Shown: in pieces, positions 36,750 through 45,063 of the stretch
How positions within the stretch are numbered: position 1 is the stretch's first letter
Layout: each line of letters starts with the position of its first letter
Assembly (NCBI GenBank): GCA_965216445.1
Contig: OZ244166.1
Location: 1 to 64,000 of the forward strand
Direction of reading: 5' to 3'
DNA: 64,000 bases
From: MA-ANB-1 sp965216445
Lineage (GTDB): Bacteria; Actinomycetota; Acidimicrobiia; Spongiisociales; ZC4RG35
Position numbers and translations under genes: made by a program
Notes under the pieces: model-generated
The model's input: the letters and a program-made list of their open reading frames with translations, nothing else
The model's database searches: none
Told to the model about the DNA's origin: nothing

Positions 36750-37594
36750 TCGGACTGTTGGTCCTTAAGAAGCTCGGCGGCTACTTCGTCGGTCACGTGG
36801 TAGCTCTCGTCATCTCCGGGAAACGAACCAGAGGTCACGTCGGAAACAAATCGCTCGAGGGCGGTAACGGCATCCTCCGCGAGATTGGCGTAGCTCCGCA
36901 CAAACTTCGGATATCGGCCTGAACCTAGCCCGAGAACATCGTGGAAGACCAAGACTTGTCCGTCCGTAAGTGGACCTGCCCCTATTCCGATGGTTGGGGC
37001 GTCGACTTCTTTGGTGATGATCTCGCCAAGAACGTCGGGCACACCTTCAATCACAATCGAAAAACACCCGGCTTCGGACAGGGCACGCGCATCATCGATG
37101 AGGCTCCTTGCCACCTCCACAACCTTGCCTTGGACCTTGAACCCACCCATTCGATGGACAGACTGCGGTGTGAGCCCGACATGGCCCATCACGGGTATCT
37201 CCGCGTCGAGGATCGCATTGACCATGGGAAGGCGTTTGACGCCTCCTTCGAGCTTGACTGCCTCGGCTCCGCCTTCCCGAACCAGTCGGCCCGCGTTGTG
37301 CACCGACTCTTCCGGGGAAACATGAAAGCTGAGCCACGGCATGTCAGCCACGACCAAAGCGTTGGGGTTGGCGCGCTTCACAGCGCGCGTATGCAAGATC
37401 ATGTCGTCGACGTCCACGCCCAACGTGTCGTCCATGCCGTGGACGACGTTGGCGACGGAATCACCGACGAGGATTATGTCTACGCCTGCCCGATCCGCGA
37501 TGATCGCAGTCGGGTAGTCGTATGCAGTGACCATGGAGATTTTGGGACCACCTTTGCGGTCCTTGATGAGTGGGACTGTGACCTTGTCAGCCAT
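36746..37594 (-). CDS. panB: 3-methyl-2-oxobutanoate hydroxymethyltransferase
   Basis: A 282-residue PanB, the first step of pantothenate/CoA synthesis from alpha-ketoisovalerate. KISMVTAYDYPTA, DIILVGDSVANVVHG (metal Asp), DMPWLSFHVSPEE, AVKLEGG, VMGHVGLTPQSVHRMGGFKVQG, IVIEGVP and TIGIGAGPLTDGQVLVFHD are all present. Start ATG at 37594. No panC/panD neighbour; the only partner is the coupled DUF192 lipoprotein. Confidence 0.95.
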   Translation of the reverse strand: MADKVTVPLIKDRKGGPKISMVTAYDYPTAIIADRAGVDIILVGDSVANVVHGMDDTLGVDVDDMILHTRAVKRANPNALVVADMPWLSFHVSPEESVHNAGRLVREGGAEAVKLEGGVKRLPMVNAILDAEIPVMGHVGLTPQSVHRMGGFKVQGKVVEVARSLIDDARALSEAGCFSIVIEGVPDVLGEIITKEVDAPTIGIGAGPLTDGQVLVFHDVLGLGSGRYPKFVRSYANLAEDAVTALERFVSDVTSGSFPGDDESYHVTDEVAAELLKDQQSD

Positions 37595-37599
37595 GATCG

Positions 37600-38155
37600 A
37601 CAATGGTAATTGGTTTGTGTGGAAACCCTGCTCCGGAGCTCTCCCACGGCTTGGAGCTCGCCGGTCCCGAATCTCTCCCTCCCCTTGAGGCTGTGCTCCA
37701 GATCTCTCCCTCCGCTTGCGGCTGTCCTCCCAGAGACGAAGTCGAATGGGAGGAAGGTCCCTGCACGAGGCGTAGCCGAGTGGAGGTAGGAGGGACTGAG
37801 ACTCCACAACAATGTTGAAAACGGGCTCACCCACCACCCTCCCCGGCGGTTTGGCCCTTCGGGCCAAGCCCTAACTGGAGTTCCGAAGGAAACTCCCAAG
37901 GAACCTCGCAGAGGTTCCCGTACTCCCCTCCATTCGTCTTCGACTCTGGAGGGAGAGAATCAATGCAGCTTCGCCTTTGGAGGGAGAGTGGCAACCCTTC
38001 GGGTTGCTTGCGAGTTGCTCCGCAACTCGACTCGTGCTCTGCTTCGCCTTCCGAGGGAGAGTGCTCAACGTTGCCAACGAGTGGAGGTTGGCGAAGCCAA
38101 ACTCCCAAGGAACGCGAAGCGTTCCCACCCTTCGGGTTGCTTGCGAGGTGTGGAT
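37600..38155. repeat. intergenic cluster of short palindromic repeats (cluster A)
   Basis: A 556-base gap with no convincing gene. Built from small hairpins with 3-6 base loops: TTGGCCCTTCGGGCCAA, GGAGTTCCGAAGGAAACTCC, GGAACCTCGCAGAGGTTCC, GCAACCCTTCGGGTTGC, CGAGTTGCTCCGCAACTCG, GGAACGCGAAGCGTTCC, and spacers such as CTTTGGAGGGAGAG. Segment 37969-38030 recurs inverted in cluster B (45727-46210). Resembles REP/BIME-type arrays. Confidence 0.75.
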
Positions 38156-40192
38156 TTATTGCGTCATTCGACCCATGAGGTCGGAGAAGTCATCCAAATC
38201 CAGGGCCTGCGGACCGTCGCTTAGCGCCTCCGCAGGATTGGGGTGAATCTCCACCATGATTCCGTGGGCACCCGCCGCCTGACCGGCAAGGGCCAGCGGT
38301 GCGACCAAACGCCGCTCCCCTGCGGCGTGCGAAGGATCGATGATCACCGGCAGATGTGTCCTCTGTTTCAGGACAGGGACCGCGGCGACGTCCAACGTGT
38401 TCCGTGTTGAGGTCTCGAACGTCCGGATTCCCCGTTCACAGAGGAAAACTTGTTGGTTTCCGCCATCGAGGATGTACTCGGCGGCCTGGAGCAACTCCTC
38501 CAAAGATGCACTCATCCCCCTCTTCAACATCACAGGCCTGCTCGACCGACCCACCTCGGAGAGAAGGGTGAAGTTCTGCATGTTTCGTGCGCCGATCTGG
38601 AGGATGTCAGCGGTTTCCGCCATCTTCTCGACCTCCTCCGGAGCGGGGACCTCGGTGACGATCGGCAGGTCGTGAATGCGCCCGGCCTCAGCCAACATCT
38701 CCAGACCCTCGTAACCAAGACCTTGGAAGCTGTAAGGCGAGGTTCGTGGCTTGAAACAACCACCGCGCAGGATGGTTCCCCCGGCCGCCTTCACGGCCGC
38801 AGCTGCAGCCATCACCTGGTCAAATGACTCGACGGCGCATGGGCCGGCGATAACCACGAGGTCATCGCCTCCGATCTTCACACCACGGACATCGACGACC
38901 GTGTTATCCGTTTTGTGCTCCCTGCTGGCAAGTCGATATCCGTTTGGTTTCAACGCTGGCGCCGGCGCCTCTTCGGAGCGTTCCCGAACGCGAGGTTGCT
39001 CCGTGCGGAGACTGAGGTCTCGCTTCTGGGGACGCAGGTCCTGCGATGGGTAGCAGCCGAGGACCCTGATGAACTTCGCCTTGCGTTGTACACCATCCAC
39101 TGCTCGTTGCACGCGGGGGTCGACGAGGTTGCCGTCGAAGTCGAGGTAGAACATCTCCTCCCAGGGGTTGTCGACCGTGGGACGGGATTCGAGCTTGACC
39201 AGCGGGATCGACTCCTTGCGGAACTCCTCGAGGACCTCCATGAGAGCACCAGGAGCGTTCCCGACAGACAACACCATCGACGTCTTCGAAGGGATTTGTT
39301 CGTCCACAACGATCGACTCCCTGCTGACCACCAAGAAACGGGTGTAGTTCTCTTTGCGATTCCCGATTCCCCGTTTCAACACTTGAAGACCGAATCGTTG
39401 TGCGGCCTCCTCGCTGGCAATGGCCCCAACCGTGGGGTCACCCATCGCCTTGATCCTCTGCCCCGACATCGCAGTATCTCCAAAGAAGACCACCTCGATG
39501 TCCGGCAGAGAGCTGAGAAAATCGGAACACTGTGTCACGGCCTGCGGATGCCCATAGACACTCTTCAAACCATCGAGGGTTGCCTCTGGTGTCGCGAGGA
39601 GACAGTGCTTCACCCTGAATTTCACCTCACCGACAACAGCAAGTCGGCTGTGCAGCAAGAGGTCATAGACCTCGGCGATTCCACCCGACGTTGTGTTTTC
39701 GACCGGGAGGATGGCCACGTCGGCTCGACCTTGCTCGACGGCTTCGAAGGCATCAGCAAAACGAGTGCAGCCCAGAAGGGATATATCGACTTGCTTGTCG
39801 CGAAAGAACTTCTCAGCGGCGAGTTGGCTGTAGGAGCCCTCAATCCCTTGTAGCGCCACCACCGCAGATGAAGCTCCGCCATTGAGCTCGCCTTGCAGGT
39901 ACTCGTGCTGCAGGCTGACAGAGTCGCTGAGGATCTCTTCCCAGATTCTCACCACCAACCCCGGGTCGAGGTCGTGGTGGCGAGCTGCCTCGACACGCTG
40001 GGTCAACAGTGAGTTTTCGCGATCTTCGTCGCGGAAAGCGCGTTGTGTTCGCTGCTTTTCGGCCGCGATCTCTGCAGCCAGCCGACGACGTTCGGCTAGG
40101 AGTTCGAGAATCCTGTTGTCGATACCATCGACATCGGTTCTCAGTTCATTGATGGGGTGTTCAATAGATTCAGGTCGATCGTGTTCTTCCAT
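38156..40192 (-). CDS. trifunctional chorismate mutase / prephenate dehydratase (ACT) / DAHP synthase
   Basis: A 678-residue fusion. Residues 10-98: AroQ-type chorismate mutase (INELRTDVDGIDNRILELLA, REN). Residues 111-296: prephenate dehydratase (GIEGSYSQLAA, PVENTTSGGIAEVYDLL, ENYTRFLVV). Residues 303-385: ACT domain with GALM and LESRP, the Phe-binding motifs. A variable linker follows, then residues 432-675: type I-beta DAHP synthase (AGPCAVES, GGCFKPRTSPYSFQGLG, QIGARNMQNF, IIDPSHAAG). It joins the first shikimate step to the last two steps toward phenylpyruvate. Phe inhibition through ACT is expected. A Phe/Tyr leader peptide precedes it; tyrA is divergent. Confidence 0.93.
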   Translation of the reverse strand: MEEHDRPESIEHPINELRTDVDGIDNRILELLAERRRLAAEIAAEKQRTQRAFRDEDRENSLLTQRVEAARHHDLDPGLVVRIWEEILSDSVSLQHEYLQGELNGGASSAVVALQGIEGSYSQLAAEKFFRDKQVDISLLGCTRFADAFEAVEQGRADVAILPVENTTSGGIAEVYDLLLHSRLAVVGEVKFRVKHCLLATPEATLDGLKSVYGHPQAVTQCSDFLSSLPDIEVVFFGDTAMSGQRIKAMGDPTVGAIASEEAAQRFGLQVLKRGIGNRKENYTRFLVVSRESIVVDEQIPSKTSMVLSVGNAPGALMEVLEEFRKESIPLVKLESRPTVDNPWEEMFYLDFDGNLVDPRVQRAVDGVQRKAKFIRVLGCYPSQDLRPQKRDLSLRTEQPRVRERSEEAPAPALKPNGYRLASREHKTDNTVVDVRGVKIGGDDLVVIAGPCAVESFDQVMAAAAAVKAAGGTILRGGCFKPRTSPYSFQGLGYEGLEMLAEAGRIHDLPIVTEVPAPEEVEKMAETADILQIGARNMQNFTLLSEVGRSSRPVMLKRGMSASLEELLQAAEYILDGGNQQVFLCERGIRTFETSTRNTLDVAAVPVLKQRTHLPVIIDPSHAAGERRLVAPLALAGQAAGAHGIMVEIHPNPAEALSDGPQALDLDDFSDLMGRMTQ

Positions 40193-40269
40193 GGTGTTGC
40201 TCCGGCGAGGTCTCCCTGGGTGGGAGAGTGGTGGACATTGGGTACGGCGAGGATGGGTGTGTTAGTCGG

Positions 40270-40347
40270 CTAAACGCCGAAATAGCCGCGGAAGAACGTT
40301 GCAGTGGGATTGGGCGAGAGAGCCCGAGAGCGCAACGTGATGTCCAT
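40270..40347 (-). CDS. aromatic-rich leader peptide of the trifunctional gene
   Basis: A 25-codon frame ending TATFFRGYFGV-stop, with three Phe and one Tyr in the last eight residues. Its ATG lies 7 bases after a GACAAT -10 that has a TTGACG -35, so it would be translated from the very 5' end of the mRNA. The CGGCTA/TAGCCG and TCGGC/GCCGA pairings around its last codons are mutually exclusive. This resembles ribosome-mediated attenuation by leader peptides such as AroR of Corynebacterium glutamicum. Confidence 0.65.
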   Translation of the reverse strand: MDITLRSRALSPNPTATFFRGYFGV

Positions 40348-40354
40348 CGCGGTG

Positions 40355-40383
40355 ATTGTCCATGGTGATTGCCGATCCGTCAA
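40355..40383 (-). promoter_or_regulatory. promoter for leader peptide and trifunctional gene
   Basis: On the minus strand TTGACG (40383-40378) and GACAAT (40360-40355) with a 17-base spacer. Predicted start of transcription coincides with the leader peptide ATG at 40347. It lies within the 257-base divergent region shared with tyrA. Confidence 0.6.
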
Positions 40384-40449
40384 CCCCCAAATGCCGATAG
40401 CCTTCATCCGCAACGCGCTCGGCTGCGCGCCTCATTCCGGGAGATATCC

Positions 40450-41478
40450 GTGAACAACAAGCTTGCAGTTATCCATGGTACGGGCCTCCTCGGCTCATCC
40501 ATCGGCCTTGGGCTGGCTGCGTCCGGATGGTCAGTATCGGGTTGGGATCCGGACGAAGATGCCGCCAATGCTGCCCTCGACAGGGGCGCAATCCATCGCC
40601 GACTCAGTGGGCCCGACGTCGGGTTGGCTGAAGCCGATCTCGTATTCCTTTGCGGACCTCTTGCCGCCACGATCTCCGGTCTGGATCAACTGGATACACC
40701 CTCTTTGGTCACCGACATCTCAAGTGTGAAGACGTCAGTCGTTCAGGCTGCCAGCCACTTACCGTCTTTTGTGGGCGGGCATCCGATGGCCGGAAGCGCC
40801 GCCAGCGGCGCTCAGTTCGCGTCGGAGCACATGTTCCAGGGTGCCAGTTGGATTCTCTGCACAGACAACGCCCCGGCACCCGCCATCTCCGAAATGGAAG
40901 CGATCGTAAGCAGCCTTGGGGCGAATCCGATCGTGATGACGGCGGAGGACCACGACCGCTATGTGGCGATGGTGTCGCATCTTCCCCGCGTTCTGGCTTC
41001 CACATTGGTTGACATGGTCGGCGGCAATCCAGAGGCAGCTCGACTCAGCGCCGGGAGCTTCCGAGATCTCACCCGAGTGGCCGGGTCGGCCCCCGACTGG
41101 TGGACCGATGTCTTGTTGGGAAATCGGGCGGCGGTCATATCTTCCATAGAAGATTTGATTTCGAGGCTCGAGAACTGGAGGTCCGAACTGGGCGATGACG
41201 CCCGTGACAAAATCGAGGCTCTGCTGCTGGACACCAAAACTGCACGCGCCAGGTTCGGAGCTCCGGTAGCCGAGGTTCGGGTGGTCCTCTTTGATCGGCC
41301 GGGCGAAATAGCGCGTGTCGGGAAAGCACTATCCGATAGCTCTGTTGATCTCCGAGACATACAGCTACGCCATGCCGAACACGGTGGGGGCGGAATCCTG
41401 ACCCTTTCGATCAACGCTTCGGAGGCACAGACGCTCAAAGCAGCCTTGGCCAAGAACGGCTTCGAACTGGAGAACTAA
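40450..41478 (+). CDS. tyrA: prephenate dehydrogenase with C-terminal ACT-like domain
   Basis: A 342-residue enzyme making 4-hydroxyphenylpyruvate for tyrosine. LAVIHGTGLLGSSIGLGLAASG is the NAD-binding fold start, VTDISSVKTSV and FVGGHPMAGSAASG are TyrA signatures, with the LPRVLAS and FRDLTRVAGSAPDWW helices. The last 75 residues (VVLFDRPGEIARVGKALSD) look like an ACT domain. GTG at 40450 preceded by GGGAG. Divergent from the Phe-branch fusion, so both aromatic branches share one control region. Confidence 0.92.
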   Translation: MNNKLAVIHGTGLLGSSIGLGLAASGWSVSGWDPDEDAANAALDRGAIHRRLSGPDVGLAEADLVFLCGPLAATISGLDQLDTPSLVTDISSVKTSVVQAASHLPSFVGGHPMAGSAASGAQFASEHMFQGASWILCTDNAPAPAISEMEAIVSSLGANPIVMTAEDHDRYVAMVSHLPRVLASTLVDMVGGNPEAARLSAGSFRDLTRVAGSAPDWWTDVLLGNRAAVISSIEDLISRLENWRSELGDDARDKIEALLLDTKTARARFGAPVAEVRVVLFDRPGEIARVGKALSDSSVDLRDIQLRHAEHGGGGILTLSINASEAQTLKAALAKNGFELEN

Positions 41479-41498
41479 GTTGTCTTGGGGTCAGGTGC

Positions 41499-42278
41499 TT
41501 AGACGTCAACGCCAGGGGCAACAAGAGCGTCACGTACCCACTGAATGTCGGCTGTGTGCTCTTTCGGCCCGCCTGGCGTCTCCACAACGACAGGAGCTGC
41601 TGCCGTCCTGATGGTTTCTGCAAGGGCTTCTGGTGGGATCATCCCGAATCCCAAGTTCTCATGACGATCCCGTCGCGAGTCGAAAGGGTCCTTTGAGTCG
41701 TTGGCATGGACCAGATCGATCTTCCCTGTATGAAGCTCGATCCGCTCGACCAGCTCGTCAAACGGCTCACCGCCGGCCCAGGAGTGACAAGTGTCGAGAA
41801 CGAACCCAACTCCATACTCCCCAATCTCTGCCCACAACCTTCCAATCCATTCAACCCGCCTTGCCACCGCCTTATCACCACCGGCGGTGTTCTCGATGAG
41901 GATCTTCATATCGGTATCGACAGCGTCCAATGCCTTCCGCCACCGCAAGATCCCATCTTCCTGGGGGCCGTCCCCTGTCACATGACCACCATGGACTACT
42001 ACTGCCGTTGCATCGATGTCCGAAGCCGCATCGCAGGTATCCTGGAGGATCTTTCGACTTGGTATCCGCACTCGGTTGTTGTCGGCACAGACGTTGATCA
42101 GATAGGGAGCGTGGACATATATCGGAATACTGCTTTGCTTCAGCTCGTCGGCATCGTCACGGGGGTTGGGCTTCTTCCACGACTGCGGATTGGACAGAAA
42201 GATCTGAACAAGGTCCGCCCCTCTCGCCTCCGCCTCGGCCAGGGGATGCGCCGAACCGACGTGGGCACCAACTTTCAT
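41499..42278 (-). CDS. nfo: deoxyribonuclease IV (AP endonuclease family 2)
   Basis: A 259-residue TIM-barrel zinc enzyme of base excision repair that cuts 5' to abasic sites. Metal-ligand motifs: VHAPYLIN, VVHGGHVTG, ILIENTAGGD, LDTCHSWAGG, LVHANDSKD and RHENLGFGMI. Its ATG overlaps the upstream PH-like gene stop (ATGA), so it is the third gene of the pyrE operon. Confidence 0.93.
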   Translation of the reverse strand: MKVGAHVGSAHPLAEAEARGADLVQIFLSNPQSWKKPNPRDDADELKQSSIPIYVHAPYLINVCADNNRVRIPSRKILQDTCDAASDIDATAVVVHGGHVTGDGPQEDGILRWRKALDAVDTDMKILIENTAGGDKAVARRVEWIGRLWAEIGEYGVGFVLDTCHSWAGGEPFDELVERIELHTGKIDLVHANDSKDPFDSRRDRHENLGFGMIPPEALAETIRTAAAPVVVETPGGPKEHTADIQWVRDALVAPGVDV

Positions 42279-42865
42279 TTCTCTTCCCAGATCGAAGCGG
42301 TGTGACGACGGTGATCTTCGGCTGCTGCCGCGACTGCGTACTCCCCTATCTCGATCGCAATCTGATCTGCTGGCTCCGAGAAGTCTTGTGACATAACACC
42401 GAGCACCCGCTCATCTAGCCACCTTGCTCCCCAAGGGTGATCCGGGAGGTCGCCTCGGGTCAGCACTTCAATTGCCAGGAGCGGGAGCTTTTCCTCCTCG
42501 TCGTCGATCTCTCCCCCTGCGACGTCCTTGATTTGTTCCCACGGAATCACATCGGGCTTCCGGAAAGGACCCCTCAGCCGGACTGCCAGGCCTTCAACTC
42601 GGCCTTCGATCACCACGGTCGGCACGAACAGCTCCTTCAAAGCCCACAGGATTATCAAACCGGCAAAGAGCACCATCGCCCACGCCCAAATGACATCGCG
42701 AGGCTCGTAAATCTGGGTGTCCTCAGGTCGGAACAGCAACTCGCGCAACCGATCCGTGAGCTCGCGATTCGTGAGGACGTCGACACCGATTACCAAGAGC
42801 GGTATTGAACCAACCGCCATCCACCACATTCTCCACCCTGAGCGTTGAATCGTCACCGGTTTCAT
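42275..42865 (-). CDS. membrane protein with PH-like domain
   Basis: A 196-residue protein: two hydrophobic helices (MWWMAVGSIPLLVIGVDVL and WAWAMVLFAGLIILWAL), then a soluble beta-rich domain (GLAVRLRGPFRKPDVIPWEQI) similar to bacterial PH-like proteins. Overlaps pyrE upstream and nfo downstream by 4 bases each, so translation is coupled through the operon. Function unknown. Confidence 0.65.
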   Translation of the reverse strand: MKPVTIQRSGWRMWWMAVGSIPLLVIGVDVLTNRELTDRLRELLFRPEDTQIYEPRDVIWAWAMVLFAGLIILWALKELFVPTVVIEGRVEGLAVRLRGPFRKPDVIPWEQIKDVAGGEIDDEEEKLPLLAIEVLTRGDLPDHPWGARWLDERVLGVMSQDFSEPADQIAIEIGEYAVAAAAEDHRRHTASIWEEK

Positions 42866-43407
42866 AGCTCCACTCCAAGACTCTCCGGAGTTACCAGTGC
42901 CACCTGGGGGACGCCTCGTTCGGCGAACCTGCGTTTAGCGAGACCTCCCGACCGGTCGACCAGGGCAACCGCCTGGATCACTTCCAGGCCCGCGGCAACC
43001 GCTACATCAGTCGCTTCTCCGGCCGCCGAGCCGGTCGTTGTCGTGTCTTCAAGAATCGCGACTCGCATCCCCGACATCACCGGCCCGACAATACGGCCTC
43101 CAATGCCATGAGACTTCTCGCTCTTGCGGATTGAGAATGCTTTCAGGCTCGATCCTCGAGACGCTGCAACCATTGCCGTTGCGATAGCAATGGGATCGGC
43201 ACCCATAGTCATCCCACCCACTGCCTCTACCTCCGGCTCTAGAACATCGAGGACTGCCGCACCCACAGCAAGAGCCCCCTGTCCGTCGAAGGTGGTCTGT
43301 CGAGCATCGAGATACCAGTCGGATTCCTCACCGGAGCGCAACGTGAACGGACCATCCACTCTGAGTGCGTTCGACTTGAGGTGGTCAATGAGGTCGGATC
43401 TGGTCAC
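42862..43407 (-). CDS. pyrE: orotate phosphoribosyltransferase
   Basis: A 181-residue type I phosphoribosyltransferase for UMP synthesis. FTLRSGEESDWYLDARQ, GMTMGADPIAIA, FSIRKSEKSHG and the PRPP loop VAILEDTTTTGSAAG fit PyrE. GTG at 43407 lies 6 bases after TACCAT, giving a leaderless start; the frame extends 20 codons further to a GTG at 43467 without conserved sequence. First gene of an operon with the PH-like protein and nfo. Confidence 0.9.
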   Translation of the reverse strand: MTRSDLIDHLKSNALRVDGPFTLRSGEESDWYLDARQTTFDGQGALAVGAAVLDVLEPEVEAVGGMTMGADPIAIATAMVAASRGSSLKAFSIRKSEKSHGIGGRIVGPVMSGMRVAILEDTTTTGSAAGEATDVAVAAGLEVIQAVALVDRSGGLAKRRFAERGVPQVALVTPESLGVEL

Positions 43408-43530
43408 AAAGGTATGGTATTCGGGTCCGAGGCCTGAGCTGGCACCACCACCCGAATTCGCTTCCACATTGGGCGGGGGTCGCCAGTGTTCGGCTCTTCG
43501 TTCTCCGCGGCCACAACTAGCCTCGTCCGG

Positions 43531-44217
43531 ATGGACCTATACCTGATTCGACACGGCCAGCCAGACTGGACGCCCAACCGACAGGCGCGTAACGATCCCG
43601 AGCTGACTGAACTCGGTGCCGAGCAGGCCATGAGGGTTGCTCATCGGCTTGCCTCGTTGGATCGCGTGGATGAACTCTGGGTGTCAACAATGAACCGCGC
43701 CCAGCAGACCGCGGACCCGATCTCCATTGACTTGAAGCTGGAACGAGAGTCCTATGACTGGCTCGAGGAGATCAACAACCCCCCGTCATGGGAGGGTGCG
43801 CCTGGTGCAGAAATCGACCGTCTCCTCCAGGAAGCCAATCTCCGGAGCATGGACGAGATGTGGGATGGACTCCCCGGTGGCGAGAGCTTCCGTACCTTCC
43901 ATGATCGCGTCGTGACCGGGCTCGACGACACACTCGTCAGTCACGGCATCAAACCCATGTCTTCGGACCACCGGCACCTCTGGACCGTTGACGATCCGGA
44001 CAAACGGGTGGTGCTTGTGGCCCACGCCGGAACCAATGCGGTGGTTTTGGGTCACCTTCTCGGACTCGACCCGGTTCCCTGGGAGTGGGAACGCTTCCGG
44101 CAGCCACATACGGGTGTCAGTCGTTTGACCATGACCAGAATCTCGACAGGGTGGGCCTTTTCGTTGCGCCAGCTAGGGAATGTGGCTCATCTCCACCCTG
44201 GGATGGTGACCGTCTAG
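43531..44217 (+). CDS. histidine phosphatase family protein
   Basis: A 228-residue phosphoglycerate-mutase-like phosphatase. YLIRHGQPDW provides the catalytic His, GAEQAMRVAHRLASL and VSTMNRAQQTA follow, GGESFRTFHDRV, and VVLVAHAGTNAVVLGHLLG gives the second catalytic His. Substrate unknown. ATG lies 7 bases after TAGCCT. Divergent from pyrE. Confidence 0.88.
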   Translation: MDLYLIRHGQPDWTPNRQARNDPELTELGAEQAMRVAHRLASLDRVDELWVSTMNRAQQTADPISIDLKLERESYDWLEEINNPPSWEGAPGAEIDRLLQEANLRSMDEMWDGLPGGESFRTFHDRVVTGLDDTLVSHGIKPMSSDHRHLWTVDDPDKRVVLVAHAGTNAVVLGHLLGLDPVPWEWERFRQPHTGVSRLTMTRISTGWAFSLRQLGNVAHLHPGMVTV

Positions 44218-44248
44218 CCACTCAGATCGAGGCAGGAGTTGACGCTCC

Positions 44249-45016
44249 CTACTTGCCGTAGCGACGATTGCGCGTCGTGAAGTCACGGAGGGCACGCAGG
44301 AAATCGACGCGGCGAAAGGCCGGCCAATTCACGTCCACGAACACAAACTCTGAGTAGGCCGACTGCCAGAGCAGGAACCCTGAGAGCCGCGATTCTCCCG
44401 AAGTCCGAATCAGGAGATCGGGGTCAGGAAGGTCAGCGGAATACATGTGCTTAGCCAATGAATCGGCTGTGATTCTGTCGAGAATCTCAGATGTGTCCGC
44501 TCCCTCGGTGAGTAGCTTGCCGACAAGGTCACGGGCGGCGTCGACGATCTCCTGACGACCTCCATAGCCCATGGCGATATTGAGACGACGCTCCCCCGAC
44601 GGTTGTGAAGCCTCAGCAGCCTTGGCCGCTGCGACAAGCCGGTCCGGAAGAAGATCGAGGCTTCCTATGAAGCGAATCCCCATGTCGTACTCGGCGCAAA
44701 GGCGCGGTAGGCGCTCGAACAGCTCCACGAGAACATCGAAATAGGGCTCCAGCTCGTCTTCGGGACGTGACAGATTCTCCCGTGACAAGACCCATGCCGT
44801 CACCGCGGGAATCTCCAGCTCGTTTGACCAACCGAGGAAGTCAGCGAACCTCTTCATCCCCACTCGATAGGAATCGGTGTAAGTCGGGAGGCCCTCCGAG
44901 CGAGCGTGGCGACGGTGACCGTCAAGGACGATTCCGATGTGTTTCGGGAGCCGTTCGGGGTCTAATCCCTTGAGCAGATTCCTCTCATAGAGCCGGTAAA
45001 GGATCCCTAGTGCCAT
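44249..45016 (-). CDS. uppS: polyprenyl diphosphate synthase, Z-type (UppS family)
   Basis: A 255-residue cis-prenyltransferase. LPKHIGIVLDGHRRHARSEG contains the catalytic Asp, but Asn and Trp of the usual DGNxRW are His here. SRENLSRPEDE, GYGGRQEIVDAA, PDPDLLIRTSGESRLSGFLLWQSAYSEF-like block (parts quoted) and FVDVNWPAF complete the family. It makes the lipid carrier for cell wall synthesis or a shorter Z,E-prenyl precursor, as mycobacteria have both. Confidence 0.9.
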   Translation of the reverse strand: MALGILYRLYERNLLKGLDPERLPKHIGIVLDGHRRHARSEGLPTYTDSYRVGMKRFADFLGWSNELEIPAVTAWVLSRENLSRPEDELEPYFDVLVELFERLPRLCAEYDMGIRFIGSLDLLPDRLVAAAKAAEASQPSGERRLNIAMGYGGRQEIVDAARDLVGKLLTEGADTSEILDRITADSLAKHMYSADLPDPDLLIRTSGESRLSGFLLWQSAYSEFVFVDVNWPAFRRVDFLRALRDFTTRNRRYGK

Positions 45017-45063
45017 ACGACCACGATGGTAGTTCAACGGGGGCGTCGGGTTAGCCTGTTCCG

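Noticed and set aside
37600..38155. Short frames of 70-95 codons in repeat cluster A
   Set aside because: They translate palindromic repeats in several frames, with no ribosome site or recognisable protein.
40288..40363. Alternative small frame starting at the ATG at 40363 (minus strand)
   Set aside because: Begins upstream of the predicted transcription start and lacks the aromatic codon run; the frame from 40347 fits better.
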